Made by a program: the position numbers and the translations under genes
In this document: in pieces, positions 45,114 to 54,841 of the stretch
Layout of the letters: each line of letters opens with the position of its first letter
Position numbering within the stretch: position 1 is the stretch's first letter
Source: Lachnospiraceae bacterium UBA3820
Lineage (GTDB): Bacteria; Bacillota; Clostridia; Lachnospirales; Lachnospiraceae
Reading direction: 5' to 3'
Assembly: GCA_002369325.1 (NCBI GenBank)
Contig: DFDU01000046.1
Coordinates: 1-64,000, forward strand
Length of the DNA stretch: 64,000 nucleotides
The notes under the pieces: generated by a model
The model's input: the letters and a program-made list of their open reading frames with translations, nothing else
Database searches by the model: none
Told to the model about the DNA's origin: nothing

Positions 45114-46283
45114 TTATTTTGTAACCCCTGATTTTCTTGCGCATTCGGCAACTGCATCTGCTACTGCCTTCGCAACTTCCTTATTAAAGGCATCAGGGAT
45201 AATATATTCTTCATTAAGCTCGTCATCTTTTACGATGGATGCGATAGCCTTTGCGGCTGCAACCTTCATATCTTCTGTTATATCTGTTGCACGGGCATCA
45301 AGAGCTCCTCTGAATATTCCCGGGAATACAAGCACGTTATTTATCTGGTTAGGGAAATCAGAACGACCTGTTGCAATTATTCTTGCTCCACCCTTTCTTG
45401 CTTCATCAGGCATTATCTCAGGTGTAGGATTTGCCATAGCAAATACCATAGCGTCATCTGCCATTGATTCAACCATCTCAGGTGTTACGATGCCCGGAGC
45501 AGATACTCCTATGAATACATCCTTGCCCTTCATAACGTCAGCAAGACTTCCTCTTTCTTTATTCTTGTTTGTAATCTCAGCCATCTCCGCCTGAGCAGGA
45601 TTCATAAAAGGCTCACCCGGGCAAAGAGCACCCTTGCTGTTTACAAGAACTACATTTCCGATTCCGAATCTCATCAAAAGCTTGCAAATTGATATACCTG
45701 CAGCACCTGCTCCGCTTATTACGGCACTTATATCTTCCATCTTCTTACCGACTATCTTAAGTGCATTAATAAGTCCTGCACATACAACTACAGCAGTACC
45801 ATGCTGATCATCATGGAATACAGGTATGTCGAGTTCTTCTTTAAGTCTTTTTTCTATCTCAAAACATCTAGGTGCAGCTATATCCTCAAGATTTATTCCA
45901 CCGAATACAGGAGCGATTCTCTTAACTGTTTCAACTATCTCATCTACATCCTTTGTATCAAGGCAGATAGGAAATGCATCTACGTTACCGAAAGTTTTAA
46001 AAAGTATTGATTTTCCTTCCATAACAGGTATGGCAGCTTCCGGTCCGATATCTCCGAGACCGAGTACCGCTGTTCCGTCCGAAACAACAGCAACAAGATT
46101 TGATTTATTTGTATATTTATATACATCAAGCTTATTGTCTCTGATCTTGCGGCAAGGCTCTGCAACACCCGGTGTATAAGCAGTGCTTAAGTCATCCTTT
46201 GTCTTAACATCAACCTTAGAGATAACCTCTATCTTTCCCTTGTTTTCCTCATGCATCTTTAAACTGAGTTCATTGTAGTCCAT
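45114..46283 (-). CDS. Malic enzyme, oxaloacetate-decarboxylating
   Basis: Converts malate to pyruvate and CO2 with NAD(P)+. 389 residues of the short bacterial type: STAYTPGVAEPCRKI (catalytic Tyr), GNVDAFPICLDTKDVDEIV, the metal site GINLEDIAAPRCFEIE, HDDQHGTAVVVCAGL and the nucleotide loop ISGAGAAGISICKLL. It has no phosphotransacetylase tail. Cofactor preference cannot be read with confidence. AAAGGAG precedes the ATG; the gene appears monocistronic. Confidence 0.95.
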   Translation of the reverse strand: MDYNELSLKMHEENKGKIEVISKVDVKTKDDLSTAYTPGVAEPCRKIRDNKLDVYKYTNKSNLVAVVSDGTAVLGLGDIGPEAAIPVMEGKSILFKTFGNVDAFPICLDTKDVDEIVETVKRIAPVFGGINLEDIAAPRCFEIEKRLKEELDIPVFHDDQHGTAVVVCAGLINALKIVGKKMEDISAVISGAGAAGISICKLLMRFGIGNVVLVNSKGALCPGEPFMNPAQAEMAEITNKNKERGSLADVMKGKDVFIGVSAPGIVTPEMVESMADDAMVFAMANPTPEIMPDEARKGGARIIATGRSDFPNQINNVLVFPGIFRGALDARATDITEDMKVAAAKAIASIVKDDELNEEYIIPDAFNKEVAKAVADAVAECARKSGVTK

Positions 46284-46363
46284 CTTTTTTCTCCTTTATG
46301 TATATATATTTATTTTATTATTATGCTTTTATAAATACGCATTTCAATTATGTTTATCACATT

Positions 46364-47242
46364 TTAATAATCAAATATCGACATCTGAACGCCAAGCGTT
46401 TTGTTTTTATATTCACGCATATATCTTGTGAGTTCTTCCTGATCATAAACTATTCCGTGCTTCTCACAGGTTTCTTTCAGAATTTTTGTAAGTGCCATGC
46501 TGTTCGGGCTCGGTACTTCATATGTTCCGCCGAAGGTTTCCATGTACTTTTCCTTCATTCCCGGAAAATGCTTATCAAGCTGTTCATAAAAATATTCCCT
46601 GTTTCCGTCCCGAAGTGTCATACCCATACCATACATGTAAACAATTCCGTATACTCCTGCCTGCACACAATAATCAAGAATGCCTCTAAGGTTCTCCTCG
46701 GTGTCATTTATAAACGGCAAAAGCGGTGTTATCCAGACTATCGTTGGAATGCCTCTTTTTTTCATTTCCATAAGCACCTTAAATCGCTCACTTGTCACAC
46801 AGACATTCGGCTCGAGTATCTTACACAGCTCATCATCATATGTTGTAAATGTCATGGCAACTATACATTTTGTCTTCCTGTTTATCTTTTCAAGTATGTC
46901 TATATCTCTTAAAATCAAATCCGATTTCGTCTGAATTACAACTCCGAAATCAAATCTTTCAATCTGGTTTAGGCATCTTCTCGTAAGCTGAAGTTCTTTT
47001 TCTATCGGTATGTACGGATCGCTCATAGACCCCGTCATAATCATGGTTTTATTTCGTTTTCGTTTGAGCGTATGCTCAAGGATATCATCTGCTCTCGTCT
47101 TTATCTCAACGTCCTCAAAGTCATGCTCCATTCGATAGCATTTACTTCTTGAATCGCAATATATACATCCGTGCAGACAACCTCGATATATATTCATACC
47201 GCTTTGCGGGGACAGAACCGCCTTCACTTCTTTATAATGCAT
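46364..47242 (-). CDS. Radical SAM protein, SPL/SplB-like family
   Basis: 292 residues with the CxxxCxxC cluster in YRGCLHGCIYCDSR (~20-33), MTGSMSDPYIPIEKELQLTR and IQTKSDLILRDIDIL, the layout of the SPL (spore photoproduct lyase)-like radical SAM group. That group is wider than true lyases, so no substrate is proposed. It starts 18 bp after the jetC stop with GAAGGAG, in the same direction, so it is probably the last gene of the JetABC operon and lies where jetD might be expected. Confidence 0.85.
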   Translation of the reverse strand: MHYKEVKAVLSPQSGMNIYRGCLHGCIYCDSRSKCYRMEHDFEDVEIKTRADDILEHTLKRKRNKTMIMTGSMSDPYIPIEKELQLTRRCLNQIERFDFGVVIQTKSDLILRDIDILEKINRKTKCIVAMTFTTYDDELCKILEPNVCVTSERFKVLMEMKKRGIPTIVWITPLLPFINDTEENLRGILDYCVQAGVYGIVYMYGMGMTLRDGNREYFYEQLDKHFPGMKEKYMETFGGTYEVPSPNSMALTKILKETCEKHGIVYDQEELTRYMREYKNKTLGVQMSIFDY

Positions 47243-47260
47243 AAAGTTTTCTCCTTCGTT

Positions 47261-50200
47261 TTATATAAAATCAAAGCTGACCTGTTCGTAAGAAAGATCC
47301 TGATATTCCATTTCCTCCTGATCCACCTTACTGGTGTAATTTGTAACTACCGTAAGCTGTTTTCCCTTCGACATCTGCTGCCCAAGAATATAATTCACAT
47401 CGAATCTTCCCGTTATGGCAGGCGTTACACCTCTTGCCGGAACTATAAGCTGAACGTGATTGGCTTTTAAAAGTTCAAATATCGGCTCCCAGATATATAC
47501 ATCCTTTGCGGCACCGAAAGGGTTATCTATAAATATTGTCTTTGTAGTTACTTCATCGCTCTTTGTCTGATACATACCCGATATATAATTTATTATCGAA
47601 ACGAGGAACTGAATATATATACCTTGTGACTGTCCCGTACTTCCTACCGCCTCTTCATATTTAAGGTATCTACTCTGTTCTTTTATTCTCTCACGCTTAT
47701 ACAATGTAAGCTTTATAGCATTCATATCGGTTACGATTACACCAAACAGTTTTTTCAATGTAAGGCTTCCCCGTATATACTTCATTCTGTCCTTGTCATT
47801 TTCATATCCGTCAGCCGCAGCCACAACCTTATCGATGTAGTCAGACATCTTCTGCTTTAAGAACTCATCCTTAACATACGGAATATTTAAATCAACAACC
47901 TGTATGGCTTCGCCGTCGGAAATGATTCTCGAAAGCTTAGGCAGCTTGTCCAGCTCGGTTCTGACATCAAGACATCTTTGAAGACATTGTTCTTCAAAGT
48001 TTTCCTTTATGGTTTCCATATCGGAAAGACTCTTTTCGACTCTGTCTCTTTCAAGTTTTATATATTCAACCGTCTGATTAAGATTCGCAGAAAGCTCCTT
48101 CGCAAGAGAAAGTGATGACGGAATCGTAACATCATCCCTTATGGTTGCCGCAAGCTCAAACATACTCATCTGCTCCAATGCGGAAGAAGTATTACCCTTA
48201 AATCTAAGAAGCTCATTTTTTGCTTTATCAAGCTTCTTATTGCTTCTGTCATATTTGATAAGAGTATCTTCAAATATTTCTCTTAACTTATCCTTATCCT
48301 CGGTTACGATTGCAGCATCCTCAAGGCTTATATCATTGGTTGTTATGATACGCTTAACATCCTTATAAAGCTCAAGCATATATCCCTGTTCTTTTGCGTA
48401 GCGCTTGTATTCGGCTTCGCTTTCCTTTGCTTCCTTATCAAGCCTATCCAAAAGCTTTTCTCCGTCAGCAAGCCCAGCCATGATTTCAGAAAGAGAAGCT
48501 TCCTCTTCCTCAAAATGTCCGAAAGCAGCTTCAATATTACTTATGGCATAATCTATGCTTCCGGAAAGTCTGTCTGCTTCCGATATCTTGTTTTTATAAG
48601 CCTCCTCATATCCCTTAACCTGATAATCAAGCTCATCGATACTTCTTCTTATAGTTTCAAGCGTTCCTTCATCTATATCAAACAGCTCTTCCGTTTCATT
48701 AAGCTTCTTAATATTATCAAGAGAAGTTCCGCGCTTTTTGATGGTATTAAGGATTCTGTCCATGGAAATCTTTAATGTATCCATCAAAAGCTGCTTGTCA
48801 TCGATAGCTTTTTTGTCATCATCAAAGGAAAGCTTCATTGCCGTAAACTTTGCAACGATATCCTCCATGGAAAGTCCAAGATTATCATATTCTTTGTCTG
48901 GATTATAATAGCTTCTGTAATTATTATTCCAATCATTTACTATCTCATCTATCTGCTTTTCATAAGAAGCCGCTTTTGATTCAAGAAGAGCCACATCCAC
49001 TTTTTTACTTCCCTCATCTGCGGAAAGCTTATTTATTTCATCTCTTAAACGTTCTGCTTCGTTTCTGCTCTCCCGGGATATCTTTTCCCGGCCGTCAATT
49101 ATCTCACTTAAATTCTTTATGGTATAAAGTCTGTTATTATCAGCAAGAAGCTCTTCATAATAATTTTGCTTTGCTTCCTTTTCGTTTTTAAGCTTAGCTA
49201 ATTCACTCTCATAGCTTTTGATATTATCCCTGCAATTTTTAACAAGATTATCTACGTCTTTTAATTCCTTCTCGGTATTCTCAAGCTTTTCCTTTGCATC
49301 AAGGATATTGCCGGCTTCCGTCTTTATTACAAAAGCTCTGTCTTCGCGATAAGCATCATGAAGCTTTTCTTTCATTTCGCAGGCAAGCTTTAATTCCCTC
49401 GCATTTTCAACTTCCTTTGCTATAAGCTTATCCTTAGTATCCTCCGCAAGGAAAAATTCTTTATCGGCACACGCAAGAAGCATACTTTCACCGATGTAAA
49501 ATGCCTTTTCCTCATCCTGCTTCATATCAAAGATAAGAACCGCTTCACCGTCTGTATCTATACCGGTTATGTTTGGATCATCCTTAATCACATCAAAATC
49601 ATCTATTACTATTCCGTATGGTAAAAGAGGATTTTCATTAAGCAGCTTTTCCTTCTTCTCCTGACCGAGTGCGGAAATATAATCCATACCGAACATAGCT
49701 GTTATACCATGTCTTGTTTCGATATAGTCAAGTACCTTCTTAACGGATTTCGACGGTGCTATAAGTCTTCCTTCCTCAAGTCGTTTCAGCTTCTTATCAC
49801 TTCGTTTGATATCATGCTTTAAGTCGGCAAGCTCCAATATCTCATTGGTAAGTCTTTCCGAAATAACGTCAACAAGCTTCCCGTTATCGCCTGCCGCATA
49901 TACCTCTTTAATATTGTTATACTTTTTTATTGATTCTTTATATTCTTCTTCGCTGTTTTTTATCCCGGAAATGATTTCCTCAAGCGAAACCTTCTTTTGC
50001 TCATATTCATAGAGCCTGTTCTTTTCCTCACGAAGTCCGGATTCAAATTTATCTTCATCCTCCGAAATATCCGAAAGTCTTTTCTTCACACCGGATATAT
50101 TTTCTTCCGTTTCCTTAAGCTGCTCATCATAGCCGGCAAAGCTTATATTGTTCATGCTAAGCTTGACCCTGGAAAGCTTTCCGCTTAATTCTTCTATCTC

Positions 50201-51664
50201 TTCTCTCGCTTTTTTTCCTTCATTTTCACATACCGCAAGACTTACCCTTGCTTCACTTAGAAGCTTATCATGATATTCCTTCTCAAGCTTTGCCTCACTG
50301 ATAGACTTAACAAGCTCTTTAAGCTTTTTCTCAAGCTCATTTTGTTTTTTATCCATCAGCAGCTTTATGTTATAAACATATGTATAAAGAAGTTCATCGT
50401 CATATGCCGCACCTGCTCTTATAGTCTTTATAACAGCATCGCATTCATCGTATTTTTTCTTATCCTCAAGATAAAAACGGTAATCGTTTATGCTTTCCTT
50501 TAATTTATAATCTTCTTCTGCCGCACGGGCTTTATCCTTAAATACCTTTGCTTTATTTTTAAGCTCGTTTGCTTCTTCCTTTATTTCCTCAAGCTTTTTC
50601 TTATCCCTCGAAACCTTAAGGCACTCTATTTTCTCACGTTGCTTATGTTTTTCTTCAAGCTTTCGGTTTTTCTTTTCTTCAAGACTCTTCATATAAGCTT
50701 CATCATTTCCGGCAAATTCTTCTCCCGCCTTATAGATTCCGGCTATGAGTCTCTTATAATTATCCTGCTCCTCATAAAGCTCCATAAAAGAATCCACTTT
50801 ATCGGTAAGCACCTTTATAAGCTCTATCTGATAATCATAATTTGATATATCCTTTTTCTTCTTTGCAAGTACGGTAAGCTGTTCCTTTATATCCATAAGC
50901 ATCCTTGCCATCGACTCATTTCCCGAGTCTTCAAGGTTTGTCTTTACCATAAATGCTTTTTCGATTATCTCTTCAATTAAGAGGTCTTCTATAACCTTTC
51001 TTGTCGTTCTGTAATTGGTCTCGAAATATGTTCTTACATGGCCCTCGGTCTTATTGATACCTCTTATGATTTCCCATTGACTGTCATGCAAGCCGTAGGA
51101 GCTTATGAACCTCTGGTACTCTCCCTTTCTGTCAAAAACCATAACCTTAAGGCTCATATCATTATGTTCCAAATCTTTAAGATATGACCGAAGTCCGCTA
51201 TAGGATACACGCTCTCCGTCTTTAGCAAGCGGAAGATTGATTATGTCATTTTTATTAAACTCACGGTACAAAATACAATAATTAAAATATTCTACCGATG
51301 CAACATCCTTGCTCTTTTCGGCTTCATCCTGAGCATCCTTTGCTTTTCTGGCGCAAAAGCCGGTAGTCATATATCTGTAGCCTTCTATATCCTCGGGATT
51401 ATCAAGCTTCCACTCAATTAAAGAATGTATAACGGTATTGTTATTTCCTGCTCTGAAAAGCTTTTCTATCGGCTGCTTTTCATCAAGAGTTGAATTAGGC
51501 AGCATATTTTGCATAAGTAAAAGCATAAGCACACTCTTACCGCCGCCGTTCGCAAGATCATAAATAGTATTTCTTCCGTACATTCTCATGGTAAAATCAT
51601 CATATACCTGAGTTCCGAAATTATATTTAACATTATTTACTCTGATTCTGTTTATACTAGGCAT
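47261..51664 (-). CDS. SMC-like ATPase of a Wadjet-type complex (JetC-like)
   Basis: 1467 residues. The N-terminal half-ATPase has Walker A ANGGGKSVLML (~37-47). About 1000 residues of coiled coil enclose a central hinge-like globular region (around 600-720). The C-terminal half has a signature-like STGQSQG, Walker B KTIFIDNPFGAAKD and LIVPARGVTP. The architecture and gene order match JetC, the SMC subunit of Wadjet complexes that recognise plasmids by loop extrusion. The residue after the Walker B Asp is Asn rather than the usual catalytic Glu. The ATG at 51664 (GGGAGG 8 bp upstream) overlaps the stop of the preceding gene. Confidence 0.82.
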   Translation of the reverse strand: MPSINRIRVNNVKYNFGTQVYDDFTMRMYGRNTIYDLANGGGKSVLMLLLMQNMLPNSTLDEKQPIEKLFRAGNNNTVIHSLIEWKLDNPEDIEGYRYMTTGFCARKAKDAQDEAEKSKDVASVEYFNYCILYREFNKNDIINLPLAKDGERVSYSGLRSYLKDLEHNDMSLKVMVFDRKGEYQRFISSYGLHDSQWEIIRGINKTEGHVRTYFETNYRTTRKVIEDLLIEEIIEKAFMVKTNLEDSGNESMARMLMDIKEQLTVLAKKKKDISNYDYQIELIKVLTDKVDSFMELYEEQDNYKRLIAGIYKAGEEFAGNDEAYMKSLEEKKNRKLEEKHKQREKIECLKVSRDKKKLEEIKEEANELKNKAKVFKDKARAAEEDYKLKESINDYRFYLEDKKKYDECDAVIKTIRAGAAYDDELLYTYVYNIKLLMDKKQNELEKKLKELVKSISEAKLEKEYHDKLLSEARVSLAVCENEGKKAREEIEELSGKLSRVKLSMNNISFAGYDEQLKETEENISGVKKRLSDISEDEDKFESGLREEKNRLYEYEQKKVSLEEIISGIKNSEEEYKESIKKYNNIKEVYAAGDNGKLVDVISERLTNEILELADLKHDIKRSDKKLKRLEEGRLIAPSKSVKKVLDYIETRHGITAMFGMDYISALGQEKKEKLLNENPLLPYGIVIDDFDVIKDDPNITGIDTDGEAVLIFDMKQDEEKAFYIGESMLLACADKEFFLAEDTKDKLIAKEVENARELKLACEMKEKLHDAYREDRAFVIKTEAGNILDAKEKLENTEKELKDVDNLVKNCRDNIKSYESELAKLKNEKEAKQNYYEELLADNNRLYTIKNLSEIIDGREKISRESRNEAERLRDEINKLSADEGSKKVDVALLESKAASYEKQIDEIVNDWNNNYRSYYNPDKEYDNLGLSMEDIVAKFTAMKLSFDDDKKAIDDKQLLMDTLKISMDRILNTIKKRGTSLDNIKKLNETEELFDIDEGTLETIRRSIDELDYQVKGYEEAYKNKISEADRLSGSIDYAISNIEAAFGHFEEEEASLSEIMAGLADGEKLLDRLDKEAKESEAEYKRYAKEQGYMLELYKDVKRIITTNDISLEDAAIVTEDKDKLREIFEDTLIKYDRSNKKLDKAKNELLRFKGNTSSALEQMSMFELAATIRDDVTIPSSLSLAKELSANLNQTVEYIKLERDRVEKSLSDMETIKENFEEQCLQRCLDVRTELDKLPKLSRIISDGEAIQVVDLNIPYVKDEFLKQKMSDYIDKVVAAADGYENDKDRMKYIRGSLTLKKLFGVIVTDMNAIKLTLYKRERIKEQSRYLKYEEAVGSTGQSQGIYIQFLVSIINYISGMYQTKSDEVTTKTIFIDNPFGAAKDVYIWEPIFELLKANHVQLIVPARGVTPAITGRFDVNYILGQQMSKGKQLTVVTNYTSKVDQEEMEYQDLSYEQVSFDFI

Positions 51665-52370
51665 CCTCTTTACCTCCCAGTATCTCATATATCCTTCCCT
51701 TATACTCTTCAAAGTAGTTTTCAACTATTGCCTTGAAGCGGTCGGTCGGATAATATCTGTCCGAAACAGCCACAAAAAGCTTCTGCTCTATAAGGAAATT
51801 AAATGTAAGCTTAATATAGCCCATACGCGATGCGCGTGAAGCTCTGTTTTTATCCTTATCCTCCGATGTAACGGTAGGAAGCTCATCCCATAAAAGAGCT
51901 ATCGACCTGAAGCTCTCCTCCTCTAGCTCATCCATGGAATATATGGATAAATCATTTATAAACTTAAGCATATAATCATTTACGCTGTCCAATATATCCT
52001 CAGCCTTAATAAATTCCTTAACCTGATAGGATGCCGAATCCTGATAAAAAGCAAGAAGCGCATTATACATAATAAAATAAACCACATAAAGCTCCTTGTT
52101 TACGCGAAGTCCCAAAAGACGCTTCATGTCGTCATTGGTATATCCGAATATTTTATTTCCTTCTCCAGCGGTCAGATATATAGCTTCATTATACTCATAA
52201 ATGCTTAAATTAAGCTTTTTCATAAGTCTTACGGTTATATCATATACTGCCGAGTTAGAATAAAATTCCTCATAAAGCTCCCTTGTATCGGGATTAGATC
52301 GGGATACTTCTTTTCCGATAATAAGTGCCGTATAAATATCAAGTGCCTTGTCCAGACTTCTGTCTTCCAT
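51657..52370 (-). CDS. JetB-like (KITE-type) subunit
   Basis: 237 residues (DUF6063-like), no membrane segment: DIYTALIIGKEVSRSNP, YTNDDMKRLLGLRVNKELYV, GYIKLTFNFLIEQKLFVAV, which suggests tandem winged helices. By position and size it is the KITE-type accessory subunit that links the kleisin to the SMC. Start and stop overlap the flanking genes (TAATG at 52370, ATG/TAG at 51657-51664), implying stoichiometric translation. Confidence 0.75.
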   Translation of the reverse strand: MEDRSLDKALDIYTALIIGKEVSRSNPDTRELYEEFYSNSAVYDITVRLMKKLNLSIYEYNEAIYLTAGEGNKIFGYTNDDMKRLLGLRVNKELYVVYFIMYNALLAFYQDSASYQVKEFIKAEDILDSVNDYMLKFINDLSIYSMDELEEESFRSIALLWDELPTVTSEDKDKNRASRASRMGYIKLTFNFLIEQKLFVAVSDRYYPTDRFKAIVENYFEEYKGRIYEILGGKEDA

Positions 52371-53911
52371 TATCCCAATCTCCTTTCAAATGTCATATCC
52401 GTAAGGGTCGCTCCGTACCCTTCAATCTCAAATTCATCACCGAAGGTTATCGTAAATTCAAGATCGTTAAATCTTTCCTTATCCTCTTCGGACATATATG
52501 TAACTACCATTTCCTCAAGCAGTGTTTCCTGCTTCTCGCACATTTTTTTTACATTATAAGCAGTCTTACCTGCCAAATGGACCAAAAATGCATAAAGGTC
52601 TCTGTTTGCATAAACTTCCTTGTTAAACTTTATCTCAAGTATGCCGTTAAACTCTTTAAGGCTTAGCCTGTTCCACTTGACAAGCTGATCACAAAGTTCA
52701 TAAAAGAGCTTTGCAAAGTTCATACCTATCTTTTGGTCTAAGATTTCATCCTCATACATGAAATCAAGATCAAGTTCTTTTTTCTCAACCTTCTCACCTT
52801 TTGCTCCGTCATCGGATTTTAAGGTAAGAATATTATCTATGGATTTAACCGAAAATGTCTTATCAAGCCTTGGTGCAAAAAGCGGCATAAGTATATAAGA
52901 CATATCCGAAGGTCTGTCCTTTTCCATAATATCCGCAAAGCTCTTTCCGAAATCAAATACCGGTCTTAGCTTTCTTAACTTGGCTCTACTTATGATATTA
53001 TCAGCAAACTGTGAAAGCTCAACAGTTTCGGCTATAAGCCGGCTGTGATTATATATGGTTTGTTTAAGCTCTGTTTCAAGTCGGCTGATTTCTTCAAAAG
53101 CTTTTGAGCCGTTTACTTTTCCCTCTTCGGAATTCATACCGTAGGAAGCTTTCTCTACAGCCTTATCAACAAGCGCCTTATTTTTCACAAAAAGCTTTTG
53201 CTCATCATTAAACCATTTTGCTATGGTATCCATATAATCTTCATAAGCTTTTTCACCTTCAAATATATCTATGGATAAGAGCTTTAATACCTGCTCTTTT
53301 TTTTCTTTAATCCGTGTAACCTCGGCATTTATTCTCTTTACGACATCTATACCACCCTTGAAATTATTGGAGGTGATCATCTTCTCAAGAAGAAGCTGTG
53401 AAATATTTATCTTACTTTCTTCCTTAACCTCCTTGGTATCAAGATAAAACTCAATACCCTCGGGTGTTATCGTATAAAAAACCTGTCCGTTTTCTATCCT
53501 GCTGTCTATAAGCTTTACTCTCGCTATCCTCGGTTTTCTTTCCTCAGGATCGTAAAACTTAAATTCAAATGCCCGCCCGTCATTTTTTAATTTATCAAAT
53601 ATATATCCGATTAATTCTTTTTTTTCATCAGTTTCCGTTTCAAGCTCAAAATCCCTTTCAAGAAGCTCAGCCAAAAATCCTTCGAATTCTTCAAAGGTTA
53701 TATCCCTTTCATGAAAATTATTTTCATTTATAAAAAATCTTAGGGTAGCAAGCGTGATATATCCCATATCAAGAAAAGAAAATTTTCCATCCTTGTATTG
53801 TGAAAACGTGGTTTCATTAAGCACGAAAAAAGGATAATACTTTTTTAAGTTAAGCATTCGCGCATTATTTTCTGCAATTATATCATTTATCATTACGTGC
53901 TTTAATGCCAT
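52370..53911 (-). CDS. JetA-like (kleisin) subunit
   Basis: 513 residues from MALKHVMINDIIAENNARML (DUF5716/JetA-like). Helical throughout, with an N-terminal winged-helix-like part (~25-165), a central coiled coil (~170-300) and a C-terminal domain. It should be the kleisin bridging the JetC heads. The start at 53911 is preferred to one 12 codons upstream because AAGGAAG lies at suitable distance. First gene of the operon; promoter at 53983-54011. Confidence 0.77.
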   Translation of the reverse strand: MALKHVMINDIIAENNARMLNLKKYYPFFVLNETTFSQYKDGKFSFLDMGYITLATLRFFINENNFHERDITFEEFEGFLAELLERDFELETETDEKKELIGYIFDKLKNDGRAFEFKFYDPEERKPRIARVKLIDSRIENGQVFYTITPEGIEFYLDTKEVKEESKINISQLLLEKMITSNNFKGGIDVVKRINAEVTRIKEKKEQVLKLLSIDIFEGEKAYEDYMDTIAKWFNDEQKLFVKNKALVDKAVEKASYGMNSEEGKVNGSKAFEEISRLETELKQTIYNHSRLIAETVELSQFADNIISRAKLRKLRPVFDFGKSFADIMEKDRPSDMSYILMPLFAPRLDKTFSVKSIDNILTLKSDDGAKGEKVEKKELDLDFMYEDEILDQKIGMNFAKLFYELCDQLVKWNRLSLKEFNGILEIKFNKEVYANRDLYAFLVHLAGKTAYNVKKMCEKQETLLEEMVVTYMSEEDKERFNDLEFTITFGDEFEIEGYGATLTDMTFERRLG

Positions 53912-53982
53912 GGTTTTTATCTTCCTTACCTGCGAAAAAGGCAACATCGTGCCTGTCGCAAAACATAGTTATACAAATATAT

Positions 53983-54011
53983 ATTTTACCCCAATATAAC
54001 GTATATATCAA
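53983..54011 (-). promoter_or_regulatory. Promoter of the JetABC operon
   Basis: Minus strand TTGATA (54006-54011), 17-bp spacer, TAAAAT (53983-53988), about 70 bp before the start of the JetA-like gene. Confidence 0.55.
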
Positions 54012-54026
54012 GAAAAAAAGCACAAA

Positions 54027-54089
54027 AAAGGGGAATAAACAAGGGGACAATTCTTACTTTTTCGAACTGTCCCCTCATTCATTCCCTTT
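54027..54089 (-). terminator. Terminator of lemA
   Basis: AAAGGGGAAT pairs with ATTCCCTTT (one bulge) outside AGGGGACA/TGTCCCCT. The minus strand continues TTTTGTGCTTTTTTTC. Confidence 0.75.
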
Positions 54090-54092
54090 ATA

Positions 54093-54632
54093 TTAGAAAT
54101 TCATCTTTACATCCTGTCTTTTAGCCGCCTCTGCCTCAAAGAACTCCTTAGCGGATGCTCCCATCGAGCCTGCAACTATGCTGTTTGGAAATGTTACTAT
54201 CTTTTCATTATAAGCTGTTACATTTGCATTGTATAATCTTCTTGCAGCCTGAAGATGCTCTTCGGTATCTACAATTGCATTTTGAAGCTGCATAAAATTA
54301 TTTGAAGACTTAAGCTCCGGATAACTTTCCGCAAGCATATTAATTCTTCCGAATGCAGAATCCATCTGCTGATTAACAGCATTTCTTTCCTGCATGGTCA
54401 TACCGCTTCTAAGTCTTATAACCTCTGAAAGAATTTCCTTCTCATGCTTCTGGTATCCTTTTACCACATCAAGAAGTTTTGTAAGCACATCATATCTTTT
54501 TGTAAGTGCCACATCTATACCCGAAAGTCCTTCCTTCACCTTTATTTCTAATCTTTTAATGCCATTGTAGGTTCCTATCCACCAAAGCAACAATACCGCA
54601 ACTATGGCTACAACACAAATAATTACTCCCAT
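54093..54632 (-). CDS. lemA: LemA family protein
   Basis: 179 residues: one N-terminal membrane segment (VIICVVAIVAVLLLWWIG), then a LemA helical bundle (TYNGIKRLEIKVKEGLSGID, LTKRYDVLTKLLDVVKGYQKHE, RLYNANVTAYNEKIVTFP). The family's function is unresolved. It is monocistronic and divergent from the ATPase gene at 54842. Confidence 0.95.
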   Translation of the reverse strand: MGVIICVVAIVAVLLLWWIGTYNGIKRLEIKVKEGLSGIDVALTKRYDVLTKLLDVVKGYQKHEKEILSEVIRLRSGMTMQERNAVNQQMDSAFGRINMLAESYPELKSSNNFMQLQNAIVDTEEHLQAARRLYNANVTAYNEKIVTFPNSIVAGSMGASAKEFFEAEAAKRQDVKMNF

Positions 54633-54722
54633 TTGTAAAATCCCTCCTGTGTAATTGTTAATTATTTTTTTAATTTTAATGCATTTTATCTTTTATTGCA
54701 ATGGTTTTTCATAACCCTGTTA

Positions 54723-54760
54723 AAGTAAATTTTCATAATCCTGATGAAATAAATTTACTT
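54723..54760. promoter_or_regulatory. Inverted repeat in the divergent intergenic region
   Basis: AAGTAAATTT and AAATTTACTT form a perfect 10-bp inverted repeat with an 18-bp spacer between the divergent lemA and ATPase genes, about 20 bp upstream of the ATPase -35. It could be an operator. Confidence 0.4.
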
Positions 54761-54779
54761 AATCAAAATTATTTAATGA

Positions 54780-54808
54780 TTGATTATTATTAAAATATCG
54801 ACTATAAT
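54780..54808 (+). promoter_or_regulatory. Promoter of the plus-strand DUF4143 ATPase
   Basis: TTGATT (54780-54785), 17-bp spacer, TATAAT (54803-54808). Confidence 0.65.
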
Positions 54809-54841
54809 AAAATCATATTTTAGATTAGTCGGAGGGATATT

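Noticed and set aside
46298..46912. 204-codon plus-strand open frame
   Set aside because: It lies antisense to the radical SAM gene, which has clear motifs, and its composition (Cys/His/Phe/Tyr-rich) is typical of a shadow frame.
46364..47242. Could the gene after jetC be a diverged JetD?
   Set aside because: It has a clear CxxxCxxC radical SAM cluster and SPL-like motifs, and none of the JetD features.
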